NCBI GenBank assembly: GCA_018873225.1
Contig: JAEILZ010000007.1
Coordinates: 3,844,001 to 3,908,000, forward strand
Length of the DNA stretch: 64,000 bases
DNA from: [Phialemoniopsis] sp. UDSM-2020
Lineage: Eukaryota > Ascomycota > Sordariomycetes > Thyridiales > Thyridiaceae
Direction of reading: 5' to 3'
Shown here: piece after piece, positions 23,291 to 34,100 of the stretch
How the letters are laid out: each line of letters starts with the position of its first letter
How positions within the stretch are numbered: the first letter of the stretch is position 1
The notes under the pieces: model-generated
The model's input: the letters and a program-made list of their open reading frames with translations, nothing else
The model's database searches: none
What the model was told of the DNA's origin: nothing
Translations under genes and position numbers: made by a program

Positions 23291-24726
23291 ATGCAGGTGC
23301 CTCTCATCCGTCTTCAGTGCGGGGTCAACTCCTACGACTGGGGTAAGAAGGGAAGCGATTCTGCCGCCGCCCAGTTTGCTGCCACCACCGCCCCCGCAGA
23401 CTTCTCTATCGAGGCCGACAAGCCCTATGCTGAGGTATGACAGACTGAACCGAAGTTATTCTACGATTCTGCTTCAAATAGCTAATGGCAGCATTGTAGC
23501 TATGGATGGGCACTCACCCCTCGAATCCCTCCAAGGATGTGACCACTGGCCGGCCCCTCCTGGACCTTGTCAAGGACAACAAGGCCCTGCTCGGCCACAC
23601 CATAGCCGCAAAGTACAGCAACAAGTTACCGTTCTTGTTCAAGGTCCTGTCCATCAACAAGGCCCTGTCCATCCAGGCCCACCCCAACAAGAAGCTCGCC
23701 GAGCAGCTCCATGCCCGGGACCCCAAGAACTACCCAGATGACAACCACAAGCCCGAGATGGCCATCGCCATCACCCCCTTCGAGGGTCTGTGCGGCTTCC
23801 GGCCTCTCGCTGAGATCGCCTACTTCTTAGAAAACGTGCCGGCGCTGCGTCAGCTGGTCACCGAGGCCGAGGCCGATGAGTTCATCTCAACCGTCAAAGG
23901 CCACGAGGCAGACGAGTCGCCCGAGGCGACGGCCAGGAACAAGAAGGCGCTGCAAAAGGTCTTCAAGGCGTTGCTGACCGCGTCCAAAGACTCCCTCGAG
24001 TCTGCCACCAAGGACCTCGTCCACGCCGCCACCACAGAAGTTAAAGACTTTGCCAAGGGCGGCGTCGAATCTACCTCAGGCGCCATCCTCTCCGAACTAG
24101 TCACCCGCTGCCACGGCTCGTTCGGTGCTGACATTGGCCTCTTTGTGCTTTTCTTCCTCAACTTTGTCTCCCTCAACCCAGGCGAGGCCCTCTTCCTCCA
24201 GGCCGACGACATCCACGCCTACGTGTCCGGTGACATCATCGAGTGCATGGCCTCGTCCGACAACGTCGTCCGTGCCGGCTTCACCCCGAAGTTCCAGGAT
24301 GTGCCTACTCTCGTCGACATGCTCACGTACAGCTACGCACCGATCGATGAGCAGAAGATGCAGCCTGTCGACTACGCCTACGCCACACTGAACCGCGAGG
24401 CCTACAGCTCTGGTTCCGAGGCTATTCTATACGACCCGCCCATTGAGGAGTTCGCCGTCGTCCGGTCGGCTCTCAAGTCCAACGGCTCCAAGGTCACGCT
24501 AGACCCTCTGGCCGGTCCTAGCATCGTCATCTGCACGAGCGGCAAGGGCAAGATCTCGGTCGGACCTACGGTGCAGAGCATCGAGGCCGGTAACGTCTAC
24601 TTTGTTGGCGCCACGGCGGAGTTGGTGATGGAGGCTCAGGGTCTGGGCGAGGACGAGGAGTTTGTCACCTTCAAGGCATTCTGCGAGATTGATGACCACA
24701 GCAACGGCAATACGGAGAAGCTATAA
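23291..24726 (+). CDS. Mannose-6-phosphate isomerase (456 aa, 2 exons)
   Basis: Zinc-dependent type I phosphomannose isomerase, interconverting fructose-6-phosphate and mannose-6-phosphate in the cytosol and supplying GDP-mannose for the cell wall and glycoproteins. Exons 23291-23434 and 23500-24726 total 1371 nt; the 65-nt intron splits Ala-Glu from LWMGTHP. Family landmarks: [13 protein letters not shown] at the N-terminus, LWMGTHPS, the metal-ligand block [25 protein letters not shown], then a helical insert (residues about 140-260) and [20 protein letters not shown] with further metal and catalytic residues. Length is standard for fungal Pmi40/ManA-type enzymes. Strong codon bias (C-ending) fits a well-expressed housekeeping gene. 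Confidence 0.96.
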
Positions 24727-24876
24727 GGAATGAGAGATTATGGCCCGTGTAATGAAAAAAGGTGTTTGCGCATTCCGCAAGGTAGAGAGTCTATACAAAA
24801 TAAATCTAATAGTAAAACACACAGACTTTAAAAGTCGTCATCATTGTATATCCCAGCAAACAAACATGCCTTCTCT

Positions 24877-26674
24877 CTATGAGCTCTTAAATGTCGCACC
24901 GTTGAATGGAATAGTCACAGCCTGAGTCTTGCCGTTGTCACCCATCTCAAACAGGAACCGGTCAGCAACATTGGGGCCCAGAGCGCCGACGTCTTGCCAC
25001 GTGATGCAAGTAGGCGTGCCCATGTCCACAGGCGCGCTCTTGTCCTGGAACACGCCCACAAACTGCCGCGACTTGCCGGCGGCCACGTTGCTCGGGTACA
25101 CCCGGAAGTCGAGGTTCGCGAGCTCGATGCCGGCCTTGTCCGCCACCTGCTGCCGCAGATCCACGCCGCCGACGCGCAGGACGGGAACGACGAGCCCCGC
25201 GCCGTCGCGCGACGTGTTGAACACGGCGACGTCGTCCGCCCCGCCCGTGAACTCGCCCGCGTACCGCACGGCGGCCTCCTTGGCCGCGAGACTCTGCAGC
25301 TGCACGATGGCGAGCGAGACGACGTCGGCGTAGACATTAAGATCCGGCGCGACTCCCGAACCCGCGGCGTCGTGCGCGAGGATGGCGAAGCCGGCGCCAA
25401 AGTCGGGCGCGAGGCCAAAGTAGCTGCTGTACGGCGCGCCGCCGGGCGCGGCGCCCGTCTTGGTGTAGACGTCGAGGATGGACGAGTTGGCGTACTGGCC
25501 CGCGTGGTAGACCTCCCAGGGCCGGCCGACGGCGTTGCGCAGGTTCGAGGTCGACGAGGTCGGGTGCAGCCAGCGGCGGGTCGAGGCGGAGGGGATCAGG
25601 CGCGAGGCGAGCATGGCGTGGCCCAGGCGGGCGAGGTCGTTGCCTGTGGAGAGGAGGCCGAGGGCGCTGTGGGAGGGGAGTTGATGTTAGTAAGGAAGGC
25701 AAGAAGGGGGTACAGGTTGGAGAACGTACGCTGGCTCGCCGAGGGCGGAGGAGTTCATGCCCTTGCCAAAGACGGTGGCCTCGTTGTCTGGGTTCAGCAG
25801 GGCGGTGTGCGTCGTGTTGAGGGGCTCGAGGATGCTTGATGTGAAGATGTCGCCGGCGGAGCGGGTCTTGCACTTGACGTTGCCGCTGCGCTCGAGGGCA
25901 AAGGCGAGGAGTTGGAAGGCAGCGTTGGACACGACGGGGGTAGTGTCCGGGAGGAAGACCGGTGCCATACTGGAGAATTTCTGGACAAAGGCTGGAAGAA
26001 GAGGGTCGAGTAAGTATTCATTCTGGTAGTAGGGCTATGTTCAACCAAGGTGTGGACTTACCATCATAGTCGCAGGGCTTTCCTACTTCGCAGGCATATG
26101 AGTCGCGGGCAATGCCAGACAGCTGGCCGGCCAGTGCACCGATGGTCACATCCTCCCAGTTCACAACAAGGCCGTCAGCAGAGGCGTTGCTTGCAGCAGC
26201 TAGTTCAGGAAGGAACTTGGTGATGGGAGTGTCCCACTCCTTGTCGCCCATCTTGACCAGCCATGTGTAGACAGTGAAGAGCTGGGTAAGACCTCCCAAG
26301 GGGAAGACGGTGTCGAGAGTGACGTTGCCATTGTCAACTGCCGCCTCCGGAGCTGTGTGGTGGTACTCTAGAAACGCGGGCTCGCCGACAGCATCCTTGG
26401 CTCCGGAGAAGAGCACGACCGAGAAGGATGTCGTGTTGGGCGTGATCTCGCCAAAGTCCTCGCTGCCGCCGCTAGCAATGAGCTGGTCGAACAGGCCGGT
26501 GAACTGCTTCGAGAAGGCCTTGAGCGCGTCGGAGTTCTTGTCGATAGTCGGCGCCGGATAGTACGCGCCCAAAAGGGGGCATGACTGGTAAGGGAACGTG
26601 TCTTGAGCTGCGACCAGCAGGTGAGTGGAAACGATGGACAACGGCAGAGCCGCCTTGGTTAGGAGGGTGTACAT
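24877..26674 (-). CDS. Secreted beta-lactamase-like protein, catalytic residues lost (554 aa, 3 exons)
   Basis: Extracellular protein with the serine beta-lactamase/transpeptidase fold (class C/esterase-like, PF00144 type) plus a C-terminal beta-rich domain common in fungal homologues. Exons 26674-26062, 25991-25730 and 25666-24877 sum to 1665 nt. Signal peptide at residues 1-23, then QDTFPYQSCP. The family position normally reading G-S-x-x-K-LFT is here GGLTQLFTVYTWL at about 127-134, so the nucleophilic Ser is Gly128 and the Lys is Gln131; the YxN position reads VSN (PVVSNAAFQ). All three key catalytic residues are thus replaced in an otherwise intact frame: probably a non-enzymatic paralogue. 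It lies 119-150 bp downstream, on the opposite strand, of PMI (convergent). Alternative in-frame ATGs upstream would lengthen the hydrophobic N-terminus. Confidence 0.85.
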
Positions 26675-27158
26675 GGTGAGAAAGATTAGGCAAGTGAGGG
26701 TTATGATGGACGATGTTGAATGATCAAGCATATCTATGCCGAGATGGAGAAGAGAATAGCACAGTGACGCAGGCGGCGCCCGCGTTTTATGTCCAGACGC
26801 GCGATCCCCAGGTCGAGGCGCAGCCTTGCCGGGGACCGCTTGCGTCGGTGCTGCAGGGTCCACCGGGTCCGTAGGGCTGGGGCCGGTGGATGCGACGAAC
26901 ACCGGTCAGACCAAGGTTATGTTTAATTTCGGAGAGATGAAGGACCATATCCTAAGCCCCTTTGCATGGTCTGGCGATGGTACTGAAGGGGAGTCGTCGA
27001 GGGCAGGACCCACTCCGTGTCCGTATCCGTGTCCGACTCCGCATCCTTGTCCGCACCGCAGAGAGCAGGCTGTTATGCCACTGCCGTTTGTGATGAGTAA
27101 ATAAAAGACGTCTGCACTGCCACAATGATGAACTCTAATTCCTGCGTCTAGGCTTCCA
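26675..27158. other. Intergenic with hexamer repeat
   Basis: 484 bp between the beta-lactamase-like start and the 3' end of the next regulator gene. Contains the NTCCGN hexamer array at 27013-27054. No gene. Confidence 0.4.
27013..27054 (+). repeat. Imperfect (NTCCGN)7 hexamer array
   Basis: Seven consecutive hexamers read ctccgt, gtccgt, atccgt, gtccga, ctccgc, atcctt, gtccgc. The TCCG core repeats with 6-bp phase; one unit is degenerate. It lies about 340-380 bp upstream of the beta-lactamase-like start, so it might hold regulator half-sites, or be a simple repeat. Confidence 0.6.
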
Positions 27159-29178
27159 TCATTGATACCCGAAATTCGCAAAGTCCATGTATGGCCCGAA
27201 ACTCATGCCTTGCACATCGTTGCTGAAAAAGTCCATGACTGCAAAGTTCGCCAAGTCATTGGCGTCGGCGTTCTGAGTCAGGCCCACAAACTCCGGCTCT
27301 GTTATTATCGGTGTGATCCCGACTGCATTGCTGGTATGCGTAGCTAGTGCTTGCGCGTCATGGGGAGAAGCCGATAGACTCTGCCCGGCAGGACTAGTGA
27401 GGTTCGATATACCAGGCTGCCGCAGGTACCACGATTCAATCGCCTTGGCCCGCGACAGAAGCTGCGAGAATGTGTCGGACTCTCCGTTCTCATCCTTGTC
27501 CTCACTGGTCACTGATTGTATACGCAATATAATCTGCCTCATTGAGTGACGAATGTCGAGGAAACGCAAGAGGTGTTGCGTCATATGAGCGATACGGACA
27601 TCTCTAGCGAGGATGTCCAGCCTGACAGCGAGGGACAGGCCGCAGCTTAGCATAATCCAGCCGATGTTTGTCATGGCGAACTCTTCACCGGGTGTCATCG
27701 ACAGTAAGAAGACGATGAGAGATTTGGACGCCGAGACGCTTTCAAACAGGCAGTTGACCAGCTGTGTGCTATCGTGGATCTGTTGCTTGGTCAATCCAAA
27801 AGGAAAGCCGGGGAGAAGGACTTGACTGATGAATAGTTCAAGCGTGTGCATTTGCAGTGTTAGTGTGGCTAGTTTCAAAGTCAGCCCTGACTGTTCTGCA
27901 AACTTGTAGAATGCATCGATACTTACAACAGTCGCTCAACGAGATTGTTAGAGTCGACTTGAAGATGTCTAAGCGACTTCTGACGTTTGAAATCTGAGCA
28001 TTCACGGCTTCAATAGACGTCATGCTCGTTGCAGACTTGACCACATCGTCCAAGTCCTCGGATAGTTGCTGCACATTTACGATGTACCGGAGATACTTGT
28101 CCGTTGGCTGGTCTCCGTATAGGCCAAGTCTCATACTACTCTCTTCTATAAAGGGCGTGAAAGGAAAATGACGAAGCTTTTGTAGAACGATTGATGAGCT
28201 TCTCGTGGTTAGTCGATGTGTAGCAAGTAAGTGTTTGATCTGAGTGAATTATACCTCGAGCAGAGATAGTAAGTCCCTACCAAGGCCCTGAGCTCTTCGG
28301 CACCCCACTCGCTGTCTGGATTGCGGTCGTCTTTCTCGACGTTCCAGAGTCGCGGGTTCTTGGGACGGTCCAGCCGGAGATCCGAGACGATACTCACGGC
28401 AAGGAGCAGATGTTGTGAGTACCGCTTTGGGCGCGGTTGATAATGTGCCCTTTCCAGTCATTAGTCTGTATGATCATAGCGAAGGTGGGTGCGTTACTTA
28501 CCATGCAAGATGGACCAGAAGCCCCTGGAGGAGATCGAGTGTAGCAAAGTTGCTTGACGCCAGTCTCGAAGCAACGAGGCTGTTGAACGAGCGGCTTAGC
28601 CTTCGTTGAAGACGAAAGTCATGAAAACTGGCCGCTGCGAGTATCGCGGAGAACAGACATGCTCGACTCTTTTGTATCGTCTGAGCTGTCATGTTGTCCG
28701 GCACTATCACAAAGGGGAAATGCGGCGTCATTCTGCGCCGGTAGACATCCAGGAGGCCCTCTGCGTCTTGGATGCTGACTGTGCCCTCAGTAACTGGGTC
28801 AAGCGAAGTCGTGTCATTTTGTACCGGATCAACAGCTATGGCAATAGAGCTGGGGTGACCCTCACCGACTCTATTTTCGCCCTCGACTGAGGCCACAGCT
28901 GCGGCACCCGGGCTAGGGGTCCGGGATGCCGCGATCCGGTCAAGCCTGGCCTCGAGACGGTCGATGCGGCTGCGCGGCGGCGGGGCGTTCCGTCTGCGGG
29001 TCGGCGCAAACACGCACTCCTTGTCCAGCCGGAGACAGCGATCGCACGACCCGGAGTCCTGCGTGCGGTCGCAACGGATTTTGGCGCGGAAACACGTCTG
29101 GCATGTCTTGTTGAGTTCCGGACCGGGGCTCGGTCGGGGCGACGCGCCGGTCGCTCGGGTGCGGTGTCTCCTGTCCAT
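27159..29178 (-). CDS. Zn2Cys6 fungal transcription factor (618 aa, 4 exons)
   Basis: Nuclear regulator. Exons 29178-28502, 28449-28255, 28201-27927 and 27868-27159 sum to 1857 nt. The Zn2Cys6 cluster is CQTCFRAKIRC, CDRC and a final C at about residues 26-55, followed by a basic linker and a short coiled coil (IDRLEARLDRIAA). The middle homology domain runs from HFPFV through LLQGLLVHLAW, LVGTYYLCSR and on to about residue 500. The last intron could end at either of two AG sites in the same frame; the 57-nt form with CTGAC branch point is preferred over a 40-nt form. Overall size, motif order and an intron at the GTYxL position match the regulator at 1032-3064, so the two are paralogous. A target is unknown; the nearest gene is the beta-lactamase-like one downstream. 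Confidence 0.88.
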
Positions 29179-29506
29179 CTTTACAGCAGGACCGGTGTCT
29201 CAGGGCATACTATAGACCGTACAGAATCGAGGACTGATTGGCAGTCTTGCGCCCCTGACGACGGATTATTGCTGATATCAGAACGTTGTTGCTCCACATC
29301 AAAACACAGCAGCAGTATTAGCGTGGTGGCAGGGATGGCTTGGCAGTGGAAATAAGAGGATCGACAGATCTTAGTCAGCATCTCAGCTCAGCGATAACTT
29401 CAACCCAAATTCTCATCCTCTTCAGCAACTCAACACCAGGTGCATACACGGCGGGATAGCTCATCTTACGTACAAATAGTGTCGGATCAATGGTTCAGAA
29501 GTAAGG
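29179..29506. promoter_or_regulatory. Divergent promoter of two zinc-finger regulators
   Basis: 328 bp separate the starts of the Zn2Cys6 gene (minus) and the dual-finger gene (plus). No coding sequence; no clear TATA element. A shared promoter for two regulators is plausible. Confidence 0.45.
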
Positions 29507-31192
29507 ATGAACACCGTGACGCCCGCAACAACGTATGGGCCTCTCTCCGAGGCCTCCGAATACGTGTGCCCGCTATGCCGAAAGACCTCATATCAAGGTA
29601 GGCCGCCCCTATCAATACGCCCGGAACCTACGTTGCCTAACTCAAATCACAGAAACATCGCACGTGCGCCATGTCCAATATTGTAAGCGACGAACAGTGA
29701 CGAAACGGTCGCCACGGCCGAGGGCATGCAAGGCATGCAGTAGAGGCAAGAGCAAGTGTGATCACAAACTGCCTTGCTCGCGTTGTCTAAAGCGACAAGA
29801 AGTCTGCACGTACGACAACAAGTACTATGGCACACCGGAGTCGAACTCCGGCCACGAGGGTCTCTTGCTAGATATTGGCATGGAAAATCCGTCTGCGAAA
29901 CAGACTGATGTCCATCTATCGCACAGCACGGCGATCACCTCCTCGGACGAGTCTTGGCTAGAGGACTTGGGCACCCCCATCACACTCTCCGCTGATGCAA
30001 CGGATAATCTCTTGACTTTTGGACATACGAATGCCAACGATCACAATGCAATCCGTTTTGGCCAGCTGGACGGCGGTTTACTGTGGTCCGGGGCCATGGC
30101 ACCGTCCATCGACTTTGAATTTGAATCTGCCTTGTCATTATACCAACCAGCGACTCCGATCACCCTTGAACCCAACGATATCGATGCACTGGTCAAATGC
30201 CAAGCGAGCTCGCAAGAGGGCATCCTCGCCGAAGCCAGCCTCCAGCTCATAGAAACTTTCGTTAGCTGCTACCCGCGCATGATGACGAGGCCAGACACCC
30301 TGCCCCCCTTTGTCCATCCGGTCGGCTGCGGACTGCATTTTGACGGCCGTAACCAAAGCGACATCATCGAGTCCTCAGTGTTTGCTCCCTTGGAACCGCT
30401 CGCGGCCTCCATCGGGATCGCACACATGTTTGCCTCGCGGACGGAGAATTCGGATGCCTTCATTACGCGGTCCATGGATGGTGAACAATACCGGCACAAG
30501 ACTACAGTCAGTCAAACTCTATTACGGTTCATTGTACTCTGATTACTTTGGCTAATGAAACTATAGCTGGCCCGTTACTCGCCAGGAGAAGGCTTGGCGG
30601 CAACGCAGGCCATGCTCGTCTACATTATCATCCAGCTCACTACCGCAGGCACCATCTCCTTCAAGGGTGACCGGTGCAAAGCGCAGATCATGGGCGTAAG
30701 ATACCCCCTACCTTCTCTGATTGTTAACTCGATGGATCCTAACAGCTTCTACAGGCCCTGCTGCAGAGATGCATCGACGACTTTCCCGGAACCTTCAGCC
30801 CGGCGTCGCTACGGCCCACACGCCCGACCTGGGAGGAATGGATCTTCGAGGAGACCCGCCGCAGGATCCTCATCACCTGCTGGCTCGTCGCCATCGTCAT
30901 CAACCCGGGCGGCGCCAACCCCGTGCACAGGCCCTACAACATCCCGCTGCCGAGCAGCCGGGTGCTCTGGGAGGCGCGGACCAGGGAGGACTGGGAGAGG
31001 GCGTACAGCGCCGAGGAGGAGGCGAGCCAGCGCGAAGCGGGCGTGTCCACGGTCGGGGAGCTCACCGCCGCGCTGCACCGCGGCGGCGATACCAGGGGCA
31101 TGGGCAGCATGTCTCAGAAGCCGGGGCTAGACAGGTGGCAGGTCGGGCTAGATGGGCTTGGGACCATGTTGACCGCTGTGCTGGCGGCGTGA
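29507..31192 (+). CDS. C2H2 + Zn2Cys6 dual zinc-finger transcription factor (503 aa, 4 exons)
   Basis: Nuclear regulator joining two DNA-binding modules. Exons 29507-29597, 29653-30506, 30567-30695 and 30755-31192 sum to 1512 nt. Intron 1 (55 nt, CTAAC branch point) cuts the first finger: exon 1 gives CPLC (Cys21, Cys24) and exon 2 gives HVRHVQYC (His34, His37, Cys41), a short C2H2-like finger. It is followed directly by a Zn2Cys6 cluster CKACSRGKSKC...CSRCLKRQEVC at about residues 54-81. This tandem arrangement is known in fungal regulators. The middle is acidic and Ser/Thr-rich; a partial fungal-specific domain follows (YSPGEGLAATQAMLVYIIIQ, WEEWIFEETRRRILITCWL). The last exon is much GC-richer than the others. 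At 503 aa it is shorter than most of its class. Confidence 0.85.
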
Positions 31193-34100
31193 GTGAATAG
31201 GGCTTAGACGGATGAAGAAATGGTACGTTGGTGGGCCTGGTAGCGAGCAAAGTCTGTCCCGGCAGTCCGGAACTGGTGTTTCTCTCCATCGCAAAAGAGC
31301 CTCACACGTGGCCGCTGTGTTCACCTGGACATCATGAGTTGAACGAACGATAGTGGATTGAGACTGAGTAAGTCTCAGTATCCAACACCGCGTGTCGTGG
31401 TTTACGATGGGAGTTCCCGGCCATCACAGCAGATGACAGCGATTCGTGACAGCGCCCTAGCACCCTGCAAACAGAGCCGTTTACAGCCCGTTCAGTAGCA
31501 GCGATTACCTATTTTCAGACTTATTTTCCACTGGGACAGCTAGTCTGGGGTGTTGTTCCTGGCGCTTGAGGCATTAAGCTCATCTGGCCGCGAGTCAGTC
31601 GGCTTTTGAGCCGCAACAGGTGCCCACAGGAGCTGTCGTGGCAGCACCAGCTCGCTGTAACGCTTGCGATAGCGTCAAAAGAATTTTACTGAAAGTCTCA
31701 CCAGTGAGCAGCGGCCATGGTCCTTTTGGGATGTAAGCCAGATGAGCCCGGCTTGCAACCCTCTTCTTCACCGTTGCATACGGTCCTTCCATTGCAAGCT
31801 TGCGGCGTAAAGAGATGCAGGATGGGGAAGTCGAAATGAAACGTCGGTGTGCTGCAGCTTACGCCGATCACTGACACAAATCCGGGGCAGAGACATTCTT
31901 ACAGCAGAGCATCGTCATCTTGAACCATCCAGAACCTTGCGAGAGAATACCATGGCGATTGCCGTCAGGGCATCATCTTCTGTCTCAGAGAGCAGAGATC
32001 TCGTAGTCGCTTAAGCTACCCGGACGCCAAGCTTGTCAAAACTGGCGCCTTCGTCCCAGCCGGGGCGAGGAATGAGACAGTGCATGAGTCGGGTTCACTT
32101 TCAGTGACGGCGGTGGGCGTAAGAAACCAAACCTGACAGGTCTTATGTGGAGTACAGGGAGAGTCCCACCAATCCCTGACAAGCCTAGCACCTTGTCTGT
32201 GCGCGTTTTAGCGCACGAGACGGCTCGTGTTCTAGAAAGACAAGGCAGCATCAGCAGGATGCCACGCGATTCGCAGCCTGTCAAAGTCCGATGCAATGAT
32301 GGGCAAGCCTATCGCGAGCTCTAGCAGGGCCTCTTTGTTCCCTCTAGGAGGGGTTGACATTGTCGCACGGCATTGCTTCTTCTCTGGGCGCCTTTACTGA
32401 GCACCCTAGTTACGTAAATCTCGCATCACAGCGCCTTGCCGCCTGTAATGGGACGTATTGGCAGTGCTCGGCAGAGGCCTGAACGAGCCCGTACCCGTTT
32501 GGCTATTCCGGTTACTGTCGCTACGGACAGGTCGTATGCAGCTTCTTGCTCGCTTCGGCGGTCCAGCGAAACCAAGCTCGGTAGCTTGGCAATCTGGCAT
32601 CCAGCCTGACGCTGCAGCATAGATATGCACTCCGATCTCTTTGATGACTGGCGGACAGGCTCGGTCAAGTCGGGGTGACCCGGATGAGGATCCTTGCCTG
32701 CAGATGGGCTGAGAAAGCGGTGACGGGAATGGGAGAAACGTGGGGATGGGGTGCAGACCGTGCAGGCCTAACGGCTGCAGGTGTGGCTCGCTGCTAGGGC
32801 TGTTAGGATGCCACGTCAGTCCTCCAACTTGGACTCAGAAACGCCCAGAGTTGGCAAATCAGTATCTCCCATGTTGAAACAAATTGCATCCCTCACTTTA
32901 CTCGCAGAAACCAGAAGAAAACGTGCTATTGCTTACTTGTTGCGGTTGAAATGAAAGATGAAGTCATAGACACATTGCTTTTTCTTGGACAGGACCCATA
33001 AGCCACGGAGGAAACGGTGCGACAAGCTGTGCAGGGTCCTTGGGTCCCCAGTGGGACACATGGCTCGCCTGTAAATCATCATTCCGTCAGTTGGGGTAAT
33101 TTTTAGGTGTCAAGTTGAAACAGATGCCATGCGCAATAAGGAATGGGCATTGATATGCTCTCCCAGATGCTCCGGAATAGTGATGGGGCACGCTGCAGGT
33201 ACGGCTTCCGACAGGTTGCTTTCGAGTCCCAAATACGTAAGGCAAGGTCGATCAACGGGGACCTGTCCCATCGATCGCTGCGTTTTTGCGCATCCCTGCT
33301 CATGGCCCCGTTTCCGGTAGCCGGAGCACACGTCCGTCTTATCTGGGGAAACATGAAAAGCTATCCATTGCCATGCTTGCCATGCTTTGTCTGCGTGCGT
33401 CTGACGGAAGTCGGCAGTGGATGACCTGCCAAACGGCGGTCATTCCCTTACTCGAATCGACGATGCCAGGCGACAGTTCACCACAAAATTGATAGACAGC
33501 GACAATCAGGGAGGGCAGAAACGCCCAACAAAGCAAAAGGCCTCCGCCGGTTCGAGAGTGACGACGGTGCATCACACTAACGGCGGGAGAGGACTGACCA
33601 AAAGGCCCAATGCGGCAGGATCCGTTGGTTCATGACAATGCCAATGAATGCCAGTTATCTATGGGGTCTTGGCCGTGTGCATACGTGATGGGTTGCGTGA
33701 TGGCTTTGCCTGATCTCGAGGCACCCAGCATCCAAGACCTGTGACGGCAACACAGTGCGGGTGCCACACTGGGTGTGGCTGAATGACGAAATGGGCGGGT
33801 TTTGGCCCTCCTGGCTCTCCACAAACAAGTTTGGTAGTAGGGGTGCCAGACGATGACAGGAGCCTTGATGGAATGCAGACTATTGGACCGGTGCCAGCGA
33901 CCAGGCCATGATCGCTACGCCCAGTTCATCCTAAATGGCATCCCTTGCCAGGAGTAGGCTGTGCCAAAGTGCTGGAATTGCGTATTAGCGAGGCGGCTAA
34001 TCATCAACTGGTCTGCCTGGGAGGACGTGGAGGTGTGGCTGCGACGTCACTCATCGACACAGTGCGTGGAGCACAAGACACCAGGTCTGTCTGGCTTGGC

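Noticed and set aside
24994..25839. 281-codon plus-strand frame opposite the beta-lactamase-like gene
   Set aside because: Arg/Gly/Val-rich shadow of a GC-rich exon, with no family similarity; the sense strand has signal peptide, splice sites and domain blocks.
28498..29215. Plus-strand frames antisense to the regulator at 27159-29178
   Set aside because: Shadows of a Zn2Cys6 exon on the opposite strand; none has a domain or splice structure.
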